A stretch of 6,585 nucleotides of DNA from an uncultured Lachnospiraceae bacterium. Its GTDB lineage: Bacteria; Bacillota; Clostridia; Lachnospirales; Lachnospiraceae. Under the pieces are notes generated by a model that was not told the DNA's origin, ran no database searches, and saw nothing but the letters and a program-made list of their open reading frames with translations. Shown piece after piece: positions 5,871 through 6,585 of the stretch (the stretch's first letter is position 1; each line of letters begins with the position of its first letter). The stretch covers positions 1-6,585 of the forward strand of contig CAJOLO010000081.1 in NCBI GenBank assembly GCA_905235345.1, read 5' to 3'. The translations under genes were made by a program, and so were the position numbers.

Positions 5871-5888
5871 ACTAGCCGATCGGCTAGT
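5871..5888. promoter_or_regulatory. Perfect 18-bp palindrome, candidate operator
   Basis: ACTAGCCGATCGGCTAGT equals its own reverse complement over all 18 bases and is GC-rich in a very AT-rich stretch. It lies 138 bp before the start of the Ig-like protein gene and right after the bent A/T region. A site for a dimeric repressor (TetR-like or similar) is plausible. As RNA it would form a seven-pair hairpin with a GATC loop. On the minus strand the hairpin is followed by CTTTTAAAAATTTTTT, so a minus-strand terminator is an alternative, but no minus-strand gene is visible upstream of it in this window. I could not place a convincing promoter for the downstream gene; AT-rich hexamers between 5909 and 5935 give several weak -10 candidates. 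Confidence 0.5.
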
Positions 5889-5955
5889 GTAATTTGTTTT
5901 TGAATATGTATACTATATATCTTAGGAAGTACAATAATGTGTCATTTTCCCAATA

Positions 5956-5984
5956 TTACCTGGTTTTGGAAAGAGATCAGGTAA
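5956..5984 (+). promoter_or_regulatory. Inverted repeat in the leader of the Ig-like protein gene
   Basis: TTACCTG (5956-5962) and CAGGTAA (5978-5984) are exact inverted copies whose starts are 22 bp apart, two helical turns. This could be an operator for a dimeric regulator or a hairpin in the mRNA leader. It ends 26 bases before the ribosome binding site at 6011-6016. No T-run follows. Confidence 0.35.
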
Positions 5985-6025
5985 GAAACTTATTAAAATC
6001 TTTATATTTAAGGAGGAAGAAAAAT

Positions 6026-6585
6026 ATGAGAACAATGAAAAAAGCATTAAGCGTAAGTTTATGTGCGGCGATGGTGTTAACTGCTGTTGCTGTGCCGGCT
6101 AAGACTGATGCGGCGGCTAAGATTAAGCTGTCTTCAAAGAAAGCTACAATTACTGTAGGGGCAACAAAGACATTGACACTTAAACAGGGTAAGAAAAAGA
6201 TTAAGGGTGTAAAATGGAAAACAAGTAATAATAGTGTTGCTACAGTAAGTGGCGGTAAAGTAACAGGTAAGAAAGCAGGTAAAGCTAACATTACTGCAAC
6301 ATATAAAAAGAAAAAATATGTTTGTAAGGTGACAGTGAAGGCGGATAGTACATCGAATAACAACACTAATAACAATACTAATAACAATACCAATACCAAC
6401 ACAAACCAAAACACAAATACTAATACCAACACAAACCAAAACACAAATACTAATACCAACACAAATCAAAACACCAACACTGATGCTAATACAAACAATA
6501 GTACAAACAACAATAACAACAATAACGGTAATACGAATATGAATAATAACACAAATAGCAACAATAATACTAATAACAATACTAA
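6026..6585 (+). CDS. Secreted Ig-like (BIG2-type) domain protein with Asn/Thr-rich tract (3' end outside window)
   Basis: The frame stays open to the window edge (186 codons seen). AGGAGG at 6011-6016, nine bases before the ATG, fixes the start. Residues 1-31 form a signal peptide: basic Met-Arg-Thr-Met-Lys-Lys, a hydrophobic core, and possible cleavage after Ala25 (VPA) or Ala31 (AAA). Residues 32 to about 105 look like a bacterial Ig-like domain: a lysine-rich beta-strand pattern with VKWKTSNNSVATV (62-74) and GKVTGKKAGKANITA (77-91), the usual BIG2 signature. From about 111 the protein is almost pure Asn and Thr with a few Gln, and includes a 10-residue repeat encoded by a 30-bp DNA repeat. 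Such a tract is probably a flexible linker to a domain or surface anchor beyond the window. No link to the exporter module is evident; a terminator separates them. Function unknown beyond likely surface or extracellular location. Confidence 0.85.
   Translation, partial: MRTMKKALSVSLCAAMVLTAVAVPAKTDAAAKIKLSSKKATITVGATKTLTLKQGKKKIKGVKWKTSNNSVATVSGGKVTGKKAGKANITATYKKKKYVCKVTVKADSTSNNNTNNNTNNNTNTNTNQNTNTNTNTNQNTNTNTNTNQNTNTDANTNNSTNNNNNNNGNTNMNNNTNSNNNTNNNT
6391..6480 (+). repeat. Three tandem copies of a 30-bp repeat in the Asn/Thr tract
   Basis: Units at 6391-6420, 6421-6450 and 6451-6480 are direct tandem copies. The first two differ at one base; the third differs from the second at three. 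Each encodes ten residues (Asn-Thr with one Gln). The length is a multiple of three, so gain or loss of copies keeps the frame. There are no spacers, so this is not a CRISPR array. Looser Asn/Thr codon repeats flank it on both sides. Confidence 0.85.

Noticed and set aside
5871..5888. Palindrome as the end of an insertion sequence
   Set aside because: No transposase, no partner terminal repeat and no target duplication are visible nearby.
5977..6469. Two long minus-strand frames opposite the Asn/Thr tract
   Set aside because: They are the antisense of an AAC/ACA/AAT-rich repeat, giving artificial Val-Leu-Phe runs. They have no ribosome binding site, while the plus strand has a signal peptide, an Ig-like domain and AGGAGG.
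6391..6480. Short CRISPR array
   Set aside because: The 30-bp units are contiguous with no spacers and lie in frame within a coding sequence.

Overview
The window looks like chromosome of a low-GC Gram-positive bacterium, most likely a Clostridia/Lachnospiraceae-type gut or rumen anaerobe. This rests on AT-rich DNA, strong AGGAGG-type ribosome binding sites, an OmpR-type two-component system paired with a BcrA/LanFEG-type ABC exporter, and a secreted Ig-like (BIG2-type) protein with an Asn/Thr-rich tract. The taxon is an inference from style; no marker gene is present.

Region by region: positions 1-14 hold the first codons of a divergent minus-strand gene, with a good ribosome binding site and a consensus-like promoter at 46-74. 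Positions 115-5759 are one coherent plus-strand module: a membrane-anchored erythromycin-esterase-family protein (293-1624), an OmpR-family response regulator (1624-2301), an ABC exporter made of one ATPase (2390-3304) and two 253-residue permeases (3297-4058 and 4060-4821), and a sensor histidine kinase (4875-5759). A rho-independent terminator at 5797-5824 closes it. The next intergenic stretch (5825-6025) contains helically phased A/T tracts, a perfect 18-bp palindrome and a 7-bp inverted repeat. From 6026 a secreted protein with an Ig-like domain and a long Asn/Thr tract runs off the right end.

How the genes work together: both halves of the module, hydrolase + regulator and exporter + kinase, are preceded by the same element. 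It is four TCTTGAC-type direct repeats spaced 11, 11 and 12 bp, with a TTTAAT box exactly 17 bp after the start of the last repeat. The second copy begins inside the stop codon of the regulator gene. The simplest reading is that the regulator binds both elements and co-induces a surface-located hydrolase and an exporter. The exporter, kinase and repeat spacing resemble lantibiotic immunity systems (LanFEG/LanRK, NisR-type TCT-N8-TCT sites). However, no biosynthesis gene or LanI lipoprotein is present, and an erythromycin-esterase-like enzyme sits where an immunity protein might be expected. The kinase has a single membrane segment and no external sensor domain. I read this as a self-contained defence or detoxification module against an unknown antimicrobial; substrate and inducer cannot be read from the sequence.
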